Source: Hanstruepera neustonica
Lineage (GTDB): Bacteria > Bacteroidota > Bacteroidia > Flavobacteriales > Flavobacteriaceae
DNA: 64,000 nt
Direction: 5' to 3'
Assembly: GCF_002895005.1 (NCBI RefSeq)
Contig: NZ_POWF01000004.1
Location: forward strand, 62,001-126,000
Shown here piece by piece: positions 55,128 through 63,990 of the stretch. The position numbers were made by a program, and so were the translations under genes. The notes under the pieces are model-generated. The model saw nothing but the letters and a program-made list of their open reading frames with translations, was not told the origin of the DNA and ran no database searches. The first letter of the stretch is position 1. Each line of letters opens with the position of its first letter.

Positions 55128-55685
55128 ATGAAAACTATATTATATATATGTGCATTTATGTTAGTAGCAAATCTTAATGCACAAGAAAAATCAAAAAATA
55201 TGTCAGAGACTACCGAAGTTAAAACGGTTAAGGTCAATAATGGCAAAGAAGTTGTTGAAAAAAAAGTCAAAGTAACAACAAAAAAAGAAAAAGAAGTAGC
55301 ACTTGATAAAGCCGATGCTGGTAAAGTAAACCAAGACATGGTTGTTGGTAAAAACCAAAAGGTCACAAAAATTATTGAAATAGATAATGATAACGATCCT
55401 TTTTACGATTCTGAAATTGAGATAGTAACCTATGTCAAAGAGGGCGAAGAGTATAGCTTTGTTAAAAACACTGAAGGTTTTTCAGTATCAGCCAAAGGCA
55501 CAAAGAAACCGTATGGTAATGCTGTTCGTTCAAGTCTAGATGATAGATACTATATTTTTAATAACAAAGATTATTCAGGAGTTGGTTATTTTGACAATAA
55601 TGGAAATTTTGTTGTAGAATACTATAACAATGAAATCAGTTCATTAATAACTACAAAATATGTGACTATAACATCTTCTAAATAG
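55128..55685 (+). CDS. Secreted protein of unknown function with lysine-rich N-terminal region
   Basis: A 185-residue protein with a signal peptide (residues 1-19, ending LNA before QEK). A highly charged stretch rich in lysine and glutamate (residues 20-70) follows, then a beta-rich C-terminal part (about 85-180) with EYSFVKNTEG and RYYIFNNKDYSG. No domain is recognised. It is probably periplasmic or surface-exposed. It ends the dps-mscS-DUF1328 group and is followed by a strong terminator. Confidence 0.78.
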   Translation: MKTILYICAFMLVANLNAQEKSKNMSETTEVKTVKVNNGKEVVEKKVKVTTKKEKEVALDKADAGKVNQDMVVGKNQKVTKIIEIDNDNDPFYDSEIEIVTYVKEGEEYSFVKNTEGFSVSAKGTKKPYGNAVRSSLDDRYYIFNNKDYSGVGYFDNNGNFVVEYYNNEISSLITTKYVTITSSK

Positions 55686-55700
55686 ATTGAAACATTAATT

Positions 55701-55733
55701 AAAAAAGCCTCATTCACTTGAGGCTTTTTTTTA
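55701..55733 (+). terminator. Intrinsic terminator after the stress group
   Basis: Twelve-base perfect inverted repeat (55701-55712 and 55719-55730) with a TTCACT loop and T-run. The in-frame TTG at 55718 upstream of the DUF2461 gene lies inside this hairpin and is not a start. Confidence 0.9.
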
Positions 55734-55759
55734 ACTTTAAACACATAAATCATGGCATT

Positions 55760-56434
55760 ATGAAAGATACTTTAAAAGAAGCTTTAGGGTTTTTAAATAG
55801 ATTGGAAAAAAACAATAATAGAGATTGGTTTAATGACCATAAAAAGGAATTTAAATCTATAGAAAAGAATATTAAAAGCCTTTACAATGATGTCTTTGAG
55901 ACTTTGAAAAAACATGATGATGTAGATAGCTTTAAAATGTTCAGAATATACAGAGATGTTAGGTTTTCAAAAAACAAACAACCCTATAAAACACATTTTG
56001 GTGGTTCATTTCACCGCAGAAAACCAGAATTGCGAGGTGGTTATTATTTGCATATAGCACCAAACAATGGGTCTTTTATAGCAACCGGATTTTGGGAGCC
56101 CAATAAAGATGATTTATTGCGTATTAGAAGAGAGTTTGAGGTTGACGCCTCTGAAATGCGAGAACTATTGGCAGAAAAATCATTTAAAGATATTTGGGGA
56201 GAATTGGAAGGTGATGAATTGAAATCTGCACCGCGAGATTTTGACAAAGATCACCCAAACATTGATCTGATACGTAAAAAGCAATATATTTTCGTAAGAA
56301 AGTATAAAGATGCAGACCTATTACCTCCAAATTTTATAGATGATGTTAACAAGTCCTTCAAAGCTATCAAGCCGTATTTCGATTATATGAGTGATGTGCT
56401 CACCACAAATATAAATGGCGAATCCATTATTTAA
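55760..56434 (+). CDS. DUF2461-family protein
   Basis: A 224-residue protein with the family's conserved motifs: NRDWFNDHKKEF near residues 20-31, FRIYRDVRFSKNKQPYKTHF near 64-83 and GGYYLHIAPNNGSFIATGFW. No catalytic function is established for DUF2461. I use ATG 55760 because the upstream frame runs through the terminator. It converges on the GreA-like gene, and the stop codons overlap by 8 bases. Confidence 0.9.
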   Translation: MKDTLKEALGFLNRLEKNNNRDWFNDHKKEFKSIEKNIKSLYNDVFETLKKHDDVDSFKMFRIYRDVRFSKNKQPYKTHFGGSFHRRKPELRGGYYLHIAPNNGSFIATGFWEPNKDDLLRIRREFEVDASEMRELLAEKSFKDIWGELEGDELKSAPRDFDKDHPNIDLIRKKQYIFVRKYKDADLLPPNFIDDVNKSFKAIKPYFDYMSDVLTTNINGESII

Positions 56435-56873
56435 TCGCTACAATGGTATGCTTATTACCATTAAATTCAATGGAATCTCCAACAACTTTATTTTTAAGTA
56501 ATTGCCCAATAGGAGATAGGAGTGATATGCCAAAATAGGTTGTACCTTCTAATTCTATAGCTCCGATACTGGTTGAAATGAAAAAGTTTGATGCATTGGT
56601 TTTTACAATGCTGCCTAAAACGACACTGGTATGGTTAGTCTTTGGATTAATTAATTTTAAAGTATCTAAAGTCTTGAGAGCTTCGGTTAAATGCTGGGCA
56701 TTTTTTTCTAAATCATTGAAAAGCTTTCCATTACCTGAATCATCATCTTCATCATTACTTTTGTCATTATTTTCAATAGATTCTTTAATAGTCTCAATTT
56801 CATCCCTATAACTAGCTATACGCTTACTGGCGTAGTTTTGACAAACAGCTAGTAATTGCTCTTTAACTGTCAT
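56427..56873 (-). CDS. GreA/GreB-like protein with acidic-tipped N-terminal helical hairpin
   Basis: A 148-residue protein. Residues 1-80 predict two long helices joined by an acidic turn (NDEDDDSG near 37-44). Residues 83-148 resemble the GreA/GreB C-terminal domain (VVLGSIVKT, FGISLLSPIGQLLKNKVVGD). In Gre factors the acidic coiled-coil tip enters the RNA polymerase secondary channel, so this could be a polymerase-binding regulator. I recall relatives labelled '3-oxoacyl-ACP synthase', which this sequence does not support. Its ATG directly follows the stop of the upstream gene (56874-57275). Confidence 0.78.
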   Translation of the reverse strand: MTVKEQLLAVCQNYASKRIASYRDEIETIKESIENNDKSNDEDDDSGNGKLFNDLEKNAQHLTEALKTLDTLKLINPKTNHTSVVLGSIVKTNASNFFISTSIGAIELEGTTYFGISLLSPIGQLLKNKVVGDSIEFNGNKHTIVAIK

Positions 56874-57275
56874 TTAAGCAACCAGTTCCTGAAAAACTTG
56901 AATATTATCAATTAAACGTTCCTTAACAATATTCATCATGCGCTTATTTAAGGCTGATGAATTCGTAATGTAAAAACGATATTCATCTACTGTAAATTGA
57001 CCAATGACCATCCCCTTTAGAGAGTTTCTGAATTTCATATCTTTTTGAATGGCATTTTCAATGTAGTCAATCTGCTTTTCAACAGTCAAATGGTAAAATA
57101 CATTTTTGTGCTTATCAGCATAATTTTTAAAAACTTCAACAAATAAATCATTTTGAAATTTTATAATTGGACGAAGTGTCGCATTCTGAAAACGTTCATC
57201 GGGACTCATAGTCTCAAAAAAAACTGCCGATGTGATTTCTGGTCGGCATTGCAATAGGTTTGTAGATCGGCTCAT
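56874..57275 (-). CDS. Conserved flavobacterial protein of unknown function
   Basis: A 133-residue, mostly helical soluble protein with conserved-looking stretches RPEITSAVFF near the N-terminus, FRNSLKGMVIGQFT near residues 80-93 and SALNKRMMNIVKERL near the C-terminus. I recall relatives under the label 'glyoxalase', but no glyoxalase metal motif is present. It has zero spacing to the GreA-like gene downstream, so the two are translated together and may act together. Function is unknown. Confidence 0.78.
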   Translation of the reverse strand: MSRSTNLLQCRPEITSAVFFETMSPDERFQNATLRPIIKFQNDLFVEVFKNYADKHKNVFYHLTVEKQIDYIENAIQKDMKFRNSLKGMVIGQFTVDEYRFYITNSSALNKRMMNIVKERLIDNIQVFQELVA

Positions 57276-57425
57276 GATTTAAGTTTGATTAAAAATATAA
57301 ATTACATCATCCATTTGCCCTTCATATGATTTAGAATATTAACAGCGTTATCAACAAATAGGTTTTCATCATCATTGCATTGAGCAATGTTATGCCAACT
57401 CTTTTTTACTATAATCTTTATAAAC

Positions 57426-57433
57426 TATCTTTG
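57426..57433 (+). promoter_or_regulatory. Candidate -7 element for the DUF72 gene
   Basis: TATCTTTG matches TAnnTTTG and ends 15 bases before the ATG at 57449. It shows that in-frame upstream starts at 57380 and 57392 are not used. Confidence 0.5.
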
Positions 57434-57448
57434 ATAAAAACAAGAGAT

Positions 57449-58336
57449 ATGAAGTTTGGAAGTGCAGACAACCCAGAATTAATTGATTTCTCATTACCAC
57501 CTGACCATATTGACACCGCAAAAGTACTTAACCAGGTTAAAGATGATAATCTACCTGAAGTTTATGTGGGTTGTGCTAAATGGAATAAAGCCGATTTAAA
57601 GGGGTTTTATCCACGTGGGACCAAAGATGAATTAGGCTATTATTCCAATCAATTTAATGCTATTGAGTTAAATGCAACGTTTTACAGAATTTTTCCAGCG
57701 GAGCAATTTGCAACTTGGTATGATAAAACACCTACGGGTTTTAAGTTTTTTCCAAAACTGAACCAAGAGATTAGCCATTGGAAAAGATTGAATGATGTTC
57801 AGGCAGTTGTTGAAAACTACTTATACAATGCCTCTAACCTCAAAGAAAAATTAGGAACCGTATTTCTACAGATGCATAATAATTTTGCTCCAAAGGATTT
57901 TGATAGAGTGGTGAATTTTGTTGAAAATTGGCCAAATGAGGTTCCGTTAGCTATAGAATTTAGGCATACCAATTGGTATAATGATGAGGTGGTTTCCAAT
58001 CAACTATACGATTTATTAGAGTCAAACAACATTTCAAATGTCATTGTAGATACTGCCGGTAGACGCGATTTAATGCACATGCGATTGACCAACCCAACGG
58101 CATTTGTGCGTTATGTGGGAGCAAATCATCCATCAGATTATACTCGATTGGATGATTGGGTAAAACGATTGGAGGAATGGCAAGACCAAGGCATCAAAGA
58201 AATTGATTTTTTCATCCATCAAAATATAGAAAAGGAATCGCCTCTACTTTCAGCTTATTTCATAAAACGATTAAATAAAGCGTTAGGAACTTCACTGAAA
58301 ATTCCTAATGAGAATCAGCAACAAAAACCATTATAA
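57449..58336 (+). CDS. DUF72 family TIM-barrel protein
   Basis: A 295-residue protein of the DUF72/YecE family. Key stretches are YVGCAKWNKADLKGFYP near residue 40, FNAIELNATFYRI, and later AIEFRHTNWYN and VRYVGANHPSDYTRLDDW. The family fold resembles xylose-isomerase-like barrels, but no activity is firmly known. The shorter start at 57449 is chosen on promoter evidence and on the common MKFG start. The thioesterase gene starts 3 bases after the stop, so the two are an operon. Confidence 0.9.
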   Translation: MKFGSADNPELIDFSLPPDHIDTAKVLNQVKDDNLPEVYVGCAKWNKADLKGFYPRGTKDELGYYSNQFNAIELNATFYRIFPAEQFATWYDKTPTGFKFFPKLNQEISHWKRLNDVQAVVENYLYNASNLKEKLGTVFLQMHNNFAPKDFDRVVNFVENWPNEVPLAIEFRHTNWYNDEVVSNQLYDLLESNNISNVIVDTAGRRDLMHMRLTNPTAFVRYVGANHPSDYTRLDDWVKRLEEWQDQGIKEIDFFIHQNIEKESPLLSAYFIKRLNKALGTSLKIPNENQQQKPL

Positions 58337-58339
58337 CCT

Positions 58340-58729
58340 ATGAGATTTCACACTAGAAAATGGGTCAAACCCGAAGATTTGAATCCTAACGAGACCCTTT
58401 TTGGAGGTCGATTATTAGCTTGGATCGATGAAGAAGTGGCATTATACACGTTAATACAGCTAGAAAATAAGCGTATTGTAACCAAATTTATGTCTGAAAT
58501 CAATTTCATGAGCTCGGCAAAGCAAGGTGATATCGTTGAATTGGGTATTGAAGTTGTGCGTTTTGGTAAGTCTTCTTTAACACTAAAATGTGAGGCCAGA
58601 AATAAAATGACTCGCGAAACCATATTAACAGTAGATAATATTATTATGGTTAATTTAGACGAGAATGGTAAGCCTGCACCACATGGTAAAACCCAGATAG
58701 AATTTGTTAAGGATAGATTGGCCGATTGA
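58340..58729 (+). CDS. Acyl-CoA thioesterase, hot-dog fold
   Basis: A 129-residue single hot-dog-domain protein. The family pattern appears as NETLFGGRLLAWIDEEVALY near residues 17-36, where the aspartate is the expected catalytic residue, and FMSEINFMSSAKQGDIVEL. It matches YciA/BACH-type thioesterases that hydrolyse acyl-CoA in the cytosol. It is translationally linked to the DUF72 gene. Its stop lies one base from that of the convergent MscS gene. Confidence 0.92.
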   Translation: MRFHTRKWVKPEDLNPNETLFGGRLLAWIDEEVALYTLIQLENKRIVTKFMSEINFMSSAKQGDIVELGIEVVRFGKSSLTLKCEARNKMTRETILTVDNIIMVNLDENGKPAPHGKTQIEFVKDRLAD

Positions 58730-58730
58730 T

Positions 58731-59978
58731 TTAATTATTTAGAGAATCAATAATGGTATTCAATTCATAAATTTCCAAGTCAAAATAAGGGACGGCTGCA
58801 ATGGCATGGTCAAAAATATCTGACATGATGTATTCATAATTTTCCCAACGCTTATCACTACTAAAACAATAAATCTCTAGTGGCAAGCCTTGAGGTGTTG
58901 GCGCTAATTGTCTTACCATTATAAACATATCCTTGTTTATGGCAGAATGATTTTCAATATAACTTTGCAGGTATTTCCTAAAGACACCTATGTTAGTCAA
59001 ATTCCTACCATTTATCAATGTTTTTTTGTCAATATGGTTAGCGTTGTTATAGTTGTCAATATCGTTTTGTCTTGTGTTTAAATAATCAGTGATTAACTGA
59101 ATGTTCTTGAAGTTTTCAATGTCCTTTTTAGTAAGATATTTTACACTTTTGGCCTTTAGAATTATAGAACGTTTAATACGTCTTCCACCTGATGACTGCA
59201 TACCACGCCAGTTTTTAAAGGAATCTGTTATCAGAGCAAAGGTAGGAATATGTGTAATGGTCATATCAAAATTCTGCACTTGAACCGTAGAAAGGTTTAT
59301 TTCAATAACATCACCATCGGCTCCATATTTTTCCATGGTAATCCAGTCACCAATTCTAACACTATCATTAACTGCCACTTGAATGCTGGCAACAAAGCCC
59401 AGAATGGTATCCTTAAAAATCAATAGTAAAATGGCAGACGCAGCACCTAAAGTTGTAAAGAATTTTATGAATGATAAATTAATAACCACTGCAAGACAGG
59501 ATGCAATGGCAATAATCCATACGAATAGCATAACAACTTGTATATAACTATCGATGGGTTTATCCTTTAGTCTTGGCAATGTCTTAAAATAGGATTCAAA
59601 GGTTTTGAGGATACTTCGTATAATCCATACCGTCAAAATAATACCATATACTTTCAGAATGGTAACTATATAGCTTTCAAAATGTGGAAAGTCATAAAAA
59701 ACAAAGGGAAAAAGCTTGATAGTTAGAATTAAAGGCACTATGTGAGCTATGTTTCTTGGGGCTTTATGATTAACTAATAAGTCATCAAAATGAGTTTTAG
59801 ATTTCTCGGAGAACTTGCTAAATGCATTAATTAACAGTTTTCTAGTTACAAAATCTGTAATAAAAATAATGACAAATAACCCAATTAAAAGAACTAATAA
59901 ATTCAAATATTTGGCTGTATCGGCATTGACATCTATTGAGATTAGATAGTCATAGAATAAACATTGAATATCTTTCAT
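58731..59978 (-). CDS. Mechanosensitive channel, larger MscS type (YbdG-like)
   Basis: A 415-residue channel with about five membrane helices (residues 20-200). The MscS pore/beta region has FFTTLGAASAILLLIFKDTI near 170-189 and VRIGDWITMEKYGADGDVIE. The cytosolic part has an insertion, seen as QSSGGRRIKRSIILKA with a long helical stretch, typical of YbdG-like proteins. It is unlike the 300-residue channel at 53966, so the cell has two classes. The DUF3817 gene lies 6 bases upstream on the same transcript. Confidence 0.9.
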   Translation of the reverse strand: MKDIQCLFYDYLISIDVNADTAKYLNLLVLLIGLFVIIFITDFVTRKLLINAFSKFSEKSKTHFDDLLVNHKAPRNIAHIVPLILTIKLFPFVFYDFPHFESYIVTILKVYGIILTVWIIRSILKTFESYFKTLPRLKDKPIDSYIQVVMLFVWIIAIASCLAVVINLSFIKFFTTLGAASAILLLIFKDTILGFVASIQVAVNDSVRIGDWITMEKYGADGDVIEINLSTVQVQNFDMTITHIPTFALITDSFKNWRGMQSSGGRRIKRSIILKAKSVKYLTKKDIENFKNIQLITDYLNTRQNDIDNYNNANHIDKKTLINGRNLTNIGVFRKYLQSYIENHSAINKDMFIMVRQLAPTPQGLPLEIYCFSSDKRWENYEYIMSDIFDHAIAAVPYFDLEIYELNTIIDSLNN

Positions 59979-59984
59979 AAAGCA

Positions 59985-60260
59985 TTAAGGTTTCAAAAAT
60001 TTTTTATCCACACAAAATGTTCCGAATGGTATTATGGATGCCAATAAAACAGTTCGCATTATTTTGGAACTCCATTTTAAATTACTGCCAATAATGATGG
60101 CCAAAACAATATATGCTATAAACAAAAGGCCATGTGGCATCCCCAAGAGCTTGACATATTTGGGCTCGTTCATAAAATATTTAACAGGAGTGGCAATAAA
60201 TAGCAGCAAAATGTAGGATACGCCTTCAAGCAGCGCTATAATTCTAAATAATGGTAACAT
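59985..60260 (-). CDS. DUF3817-family membrane protein
   Basis: A 91-residue protein with three hydrophobic segments. The LFRIIALLEGVSYILLL start, MPHGLLFIAYI and FGTFCVDKKF motifs are typical of DUF3817. ATG 60260 is chosen because the upstream in-frame TTG lies inside the promoter element at 60279-60286. The function is unknown. It precedes the large MscS gene by 6 bases. Confidence 0.88.
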   Translation of the reverse strand: MLPLFRIIALLEGVSYILLLFIATPVKYFMNEPKYVKLLGMPHGLLFIAYIVLAIIIGSNLKWSSKIMRTVLLASIIPFGTFCVDKKFLKP

Positions 60261-60278
60261 ATGATGTTTTTGGTTTAG

Positions 60279-60286
60279 CAAAAATA
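60279..60286 (-). promoter_or_regulatory. Candidate -7 element for the DUF3817-MscS pair
   Basis: The minus strand reads TATTTTTG, matching TAnnTTTG, 18 bases upstream of the ATG at 60260. Confidence 0.5.
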
Positions 60287-60457
60287 CAATTCATAATACT
60301 ATTTTTTTACACTTTTCACAAATTACATGTTCTGAAATTCAGATTTACAATTTTATGTTTTAAGTAGCTTAACGATAAAAAGTTACAAATAACGATTTTA
60401 ATCTTTGAGATAGCTATTTAGTAATACTTTTAATCTGTAAATGATATTTATTATAGT

Positions 60458-61804
60458 TTGGCCTCAACAAAATCTACAATAAATTTTAGAGTAATCGTTA
60501 CTTTTTGTGCGATAGTTATTTGGTGTTTAAAAACTTCAGCTCAAACAACTTCCATTCCTGATTCAAGTTTTGAACAAGCGTTAATAGATTATGGTGTAGA
60601 CACCAATGGTCTAAACGGTAATATTCTGAACAGTGATGCGGAAAGTGTGATAACTTTGAATATTTTCAATAAAAACATTATAGACCTTACTGGTATAGAG
60701 GCCTTTATTAATCTAAAGTATTTGTACTGCTATTTCAATAATGTCCAAGAATTGAATTTACAAAGCAACCTACAGTTAGAAGTTTTAGATATTGAAAATA
60801 ATAGTTTGACAAATTTGGACATTTCTGCCAATACGGAACTCAAGGAACTTTACATTAGTAACAACTTGCTGTCCAATCTAGATGTGTCAAACAATTTAGA
60901 TTTAGAAGTCCTGTCATGTAATTTGAATAATTTGAGTGATTTGGATGTGGATAATAATATGAATCTATCCGTGCTATGGTGTTATTCTAATAATTTGCAA
61001 AATATCAATTTGCAACAAAATATATTGTTGGAGTCATTGTTTTGCGGTGATAATAATTTAAGTAGCCTGAATATTGCAAGTAATCCATTATTGCAAACAA
61101 TATCTTGTAGTCAAAACAATTTATCAGAGTTAATTTTTGATAATTGCCAAGACCTCTCTTATTTAGATGTCAGTGGCAATAATTTCAGTCAAATTGATGT
61201 TAGTTCTAATTCATCTTTAACACGTTTTCTTTGTAACAACAATAATTTCCAATCATTAGATGTCTCTCAAAATCCGGAATTAATGCTCTTTTATGCTAGT
61301 TTTAATGGAATCCGAGAAATAGACCTAACTAATAACAATGACTTGAAATATGTGCGGCTGGAAAATAATGAATTGGAAAGCATTGATATAAGAAATGGTC
61401 AAAACAGTAGTATTTCAGATTTCAATGCAAATAATAATCCAGCATTAACCTGTGTTTATGTTGATAATACGAATGCTAATTATCTTGCCAACTGGGATAT
61501 TGACAGTTCAGCAAACTTTGTCCAGGATGAAGCAGAATGTAATGCCTTATCTACACAGGATGTGAAGTTGAATGATATGGTTTTTGAAATGTATCCAAAT
61601 CCAGTCATTGATTATATGAACATCACTGTAACAGATACCAAAAGTACATTGCGTTTGTATACCCTTAAAGGACAATCAGTATTTCAATCCAAACTTTCTT
61701 TAGGAACAAATAGTATTGATTTAAGTAATTACAGCACTGGATTTTATCTCGTTGAAATTACGACTTCAAATCAAAAAGTAATTAAGAAAATAATTAAAAG
61801 TTAG
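60458..61804 (+). CDS. Leucine-rich-repeat protein with T9SS sorting domain
   Basis: A 448-residue secreted protein. The first 28 residues form a signal peptide (VIVTFCAIVIWCLKTSAQ). Residues 30-345 hold about fourteen repeats of roughly 21 residues with the pattern L..L.C..N.L..LDVS.N. Residues 368-448 are a type A T9SS sorting domain with MYPNPVIDYMN and a final KKIIKS. The only usable start in this frame is TTG at 60458, and an ATG at 60441 is in another frame 17 bases earlier. A frameshift or sequencing error near the start is therefore possible. Surface attachment is likely; the ligand is unknown. Confidence 0.85.
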   Translation: MASTKSTINFRVIVTFCAIVIWCLKTSAQTTSIPDSSFEQALIDYGVDTNGLNGNILNSDAESVITLNIFNKNIIDLTGIEAFINLKYLYCYFNNVQELNLQSNLQLEVLDIENNSLTNLDISANTELKELYISNNLLSNLDVSNNLDLEVLSCNLNNLSDLDVDNNMNLSVLWCYSNNLQNINLQQNILLESLFCGDNNLSSLNIASNPLLQTISCSQNNLSELIFDNCQDLSYLDVSGNNFSQIDVSSNSSLTRFLCNNNNFQSLDVSQNPELMLFYASFNGIREIDLTNNNDLKYVRLENNELESIDIRNGQNSSISDFNANNNPALTCVYVDNTNANYLANWDIDSSANFVQDEAECNALSTQDVKLNDMVFEMYPNPVIDYMNITVTDTKSTLRLYTLKGQSVFQSKLSLGTNSIDLSNYSTGFYLVEITTSNQKVIKKIIKS

Positions 61805-63990
61805 TTCTTAATTAGCTTCTCAACGGTTAGCACGTCATTATTTTTATTCAACACCTTCAATAGGTACAAACCACTTTCAAGTCCCTCTATCGTTAATGTC
61901 ACTTGAGGATTATTGGAACTTTCAGAATGAATTAATTTACCATCTAAACCATACAGTTGAAATCTTAAAGATTGGCTCCTATAGTTACGGATATTTAAAT
62001 CATTAGAAAATGGATTAGGATAAATACGAATACTATTCTCTGTAACGAATTCTTCAGTGCTTAATGTAGCATTAAAATATTGTTCTGCTAGAGTGTAAGC
62101 CTCAACGCCAATTTCTGCTCCAATGATTCTTCCAGGAATATCATCAATGGGAGGGTGGATACCGCCCCAAATTCTGGACAAACTGGTTTGGTCTGAAGCA
62201 TCACGATATGTGGCCCATTGTAATTGAAATGTTTCACTAGGTCCTTCTTCAAATACTAAAAATTCATTTTGAACCACATCAAAGGTTCCCATGCCTCCAG
62301 GGAAAAATGCGTCTCCTGTCAGCAAGGTCAATACTTCTGCTGCTGCTCTAGAAAACGTTGAATGACCCGAAACATATCCTGCAAATGGAGGTGTGACGAA
62401 TGTTGGACGCTGGTAAGGCCACCAATGCTCGCCTAATACCCAATCGACACCGGCAATATCGACATCTGGATCCGCTATAAAATCTGGTCCTTTCCATGCA
62501 TAAATTTTCACTCTTCCTACGTTTTCATCAGAATCACCAGCTAAAGGATCTCCCGATTCAATGAGTTCTATACGACCTGGTACTAAAGGAATACCATGTG
62601 GATCATAATTAGGCAATGACATATCCGAACTTTGGCCTTTTCCCGCCATATAGCGAATAGCCGAAATAGGTCTAATATAATCGTAATATCCTTTAATTCC
62701 CCAAGTAGTGACAGCACAATCATGCATAGCACCACCTAAGGCCAAATAACATTTTACGTCCCATTCCAAATTACTTAAAACGGGCCCTTGACCATTTATT
62801 CTTTTTTCAACTAAAGGATGATCACTAACATAATTCATAATGGTAAACCAATGTCCTGGTGGCGTTTCAGAGTCTGGTCCGTCGGCCCAAAATTCGGCTA
62901 AAACTCTAGCGTAATCACCTCGTTTAACCATTTGAGGGGTGTAAGGCGCATTGGTGTATGGGTTTAAAGCATGTCCTGAACCTGGATCGCCACCTTCCAT
63001 ATAGTCATAAAACAATCGAAACTCCTCAAATGTTTGGGGTAAATCAACAAAATCAACATTTCCCAATCCATTCGGTGAAATATCGATTAATGTGTTATCA
63101 TCAGGATCTAAATGGGATGACCAAGAAGCCACTAGTGTAAAATACCATTTATAAGGATCATCAAATCCATCTTCGTTTGAATTTTGAATATATGCTGGAT
63201 CTCCTGGGTTATGATATAGATACGAATCAAATCCATTGTTCAAAATTTCCAATTCATCAGTTGTCAGACTAAAAGGTGCTACTTCACCCCATTCAGGGCT
63301 CACAAAATCTGGCGTGTTTAAAGGATATACATTACCACTTTGATCTATAAAAACATCAAATGCCAAAGGTTGCCAACGATTTGGATCAATACCCGTATTG
63401 TCTTCATATAATTCCAATACTAAAGGCTCATTTACGGAATTATAATATAAATTGTTATAGCCACTTTGTTCATGAGAACCATCCTGTAATCCAAAAGCAA
63501 TTATTTCACTTGCTAGATAGTTTCCTAAAGCTGCATATGATCCTGTGCTGTAATCGGTTGATGTAAAATTTTCATCATATCCCAATGAGGCTAAATAAGA
63601 ACTAAAGGAAGCGAGTGATTCAGTAGAGCCAGGTGAGTTTTGAAATCTATGGCTCAACAACCTAAACATGGCATAGCTAATGACTTCATGTCTTGCGGCA
63701 TCAACATCAGTTGGTGTATCGATACCAGAAAATGGACAATCAAAACCTCTAAAAGATTTACCTAAAAATACAGTTTCTGCTTGTTCATCAAAAATGGCCC
63801 AAGCATCATACATGAGCATCGATGTGTGAAACAAATTTCTGGCATGAACGGTCGGTCTGGCAAAATCAACACGAATGGCATCCAATAATTGCTCATTCCA
63901 TTCTCGAGCTATAGAATGCTGGGAATGACTTTGAATTGATAAAAAAGTGAATAGAAAAACGAGGAAATACGTAATTTTTTTCATGAACAT
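61801..63990 (-). CDS. Vanadium-haloperoxidase/PAP2-like secreted protein with T9SS domain
   Basis: A 729-residue secreted protein. Residues 1-23 are a signal peptide. The catalytic part resembles vanadium-dependent haloperoxidases: YIRPISAIRY, then the phosphate/vanadate-binding YVSGHSTFSRAAAEV near residues 534-548 and SRIWGGIHPPIDD near 608-620. The C-terminal 80 residues are a type A T9SS sorting domain with IYPNPFSND and final EKLIKN. Haloperoxidase or acid phosphatase activity are both possible from the motifs. Two near starts exist (63990 and 63984). Its stop overlaps that of the convergent LRR gene. Confidence 0.88.
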   Translation of the reverse strand: MFMKKITYFLVFLFTFLSIQSHSQHSIAREWNEQLLDAIRVDFARPTVHARNLFHTSMLMYDAWAIFDEQAETVFLGKSFRGFDCPFSGIDTPTDVDAARHEVISYAMFRLLSHRFQNSPGSTESLASFSSYLASLGYDENFTSTDYSTGSYAALGNYLASEIIAFGLQDGSHEQSGYNNLYYNSVNEPLVLELYEDNTGIDPNRWQPLAFDVFIDQSGNVYPLNTPDFVSPEWGEVAPFSLTTDELEILNNGFDSYLYHNPGDPAYIQNSNEDGFDDPYKWYFTLVASWSSHLDPDDNTLIDISPNGLGNVDFVDLPQTFEEFRLFYDYMEGGDPGSGHALNPYTNAPYTPQMVKRGDYARVLAEFWADGPDSETPPGHWFTIMNYVSDHPLVEKRINGQGPVLSNLEWDVKCYLALGGAMHDCAVTTWGIKGYYDYIRPISAIRYMAGKGQSSDMSLPNYDPHGIPLVPGRIELIESGDPLAGDSDENVGRVKIYAWKGPDFIADPDVDIAGVDWVLGEHWWPYQRPTFVTPPFAGYVSGHSTFSRAAAEVLTLLTGDAFFPGGMGTFDVVQNEFLVFEEGPSETFQLQWATYRDASDQTSLSRIWGGIHPPIDDIPGRIIGAEIGVEAYTLAEQYFNATLSTEEFVTENSIRIYPNPFSNDLNIRNYRSQSLRFQLYGLDGKLIHSESSNNPQVTLTIEGLESGLYLLKVLNKNNDVLTVEKLIKN

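Noticed and set aside
57306-57410. Minus-strand reading frame of about 30 codons with protein-like composition upstream of the 133-residue protein gene
   Set aside because: It reads well (SWHNIAQCNDDENLF and onwards) but has no ATG, GTG or TTG start after the upstream stop. It could be a gene remnant; not enough to annotate.
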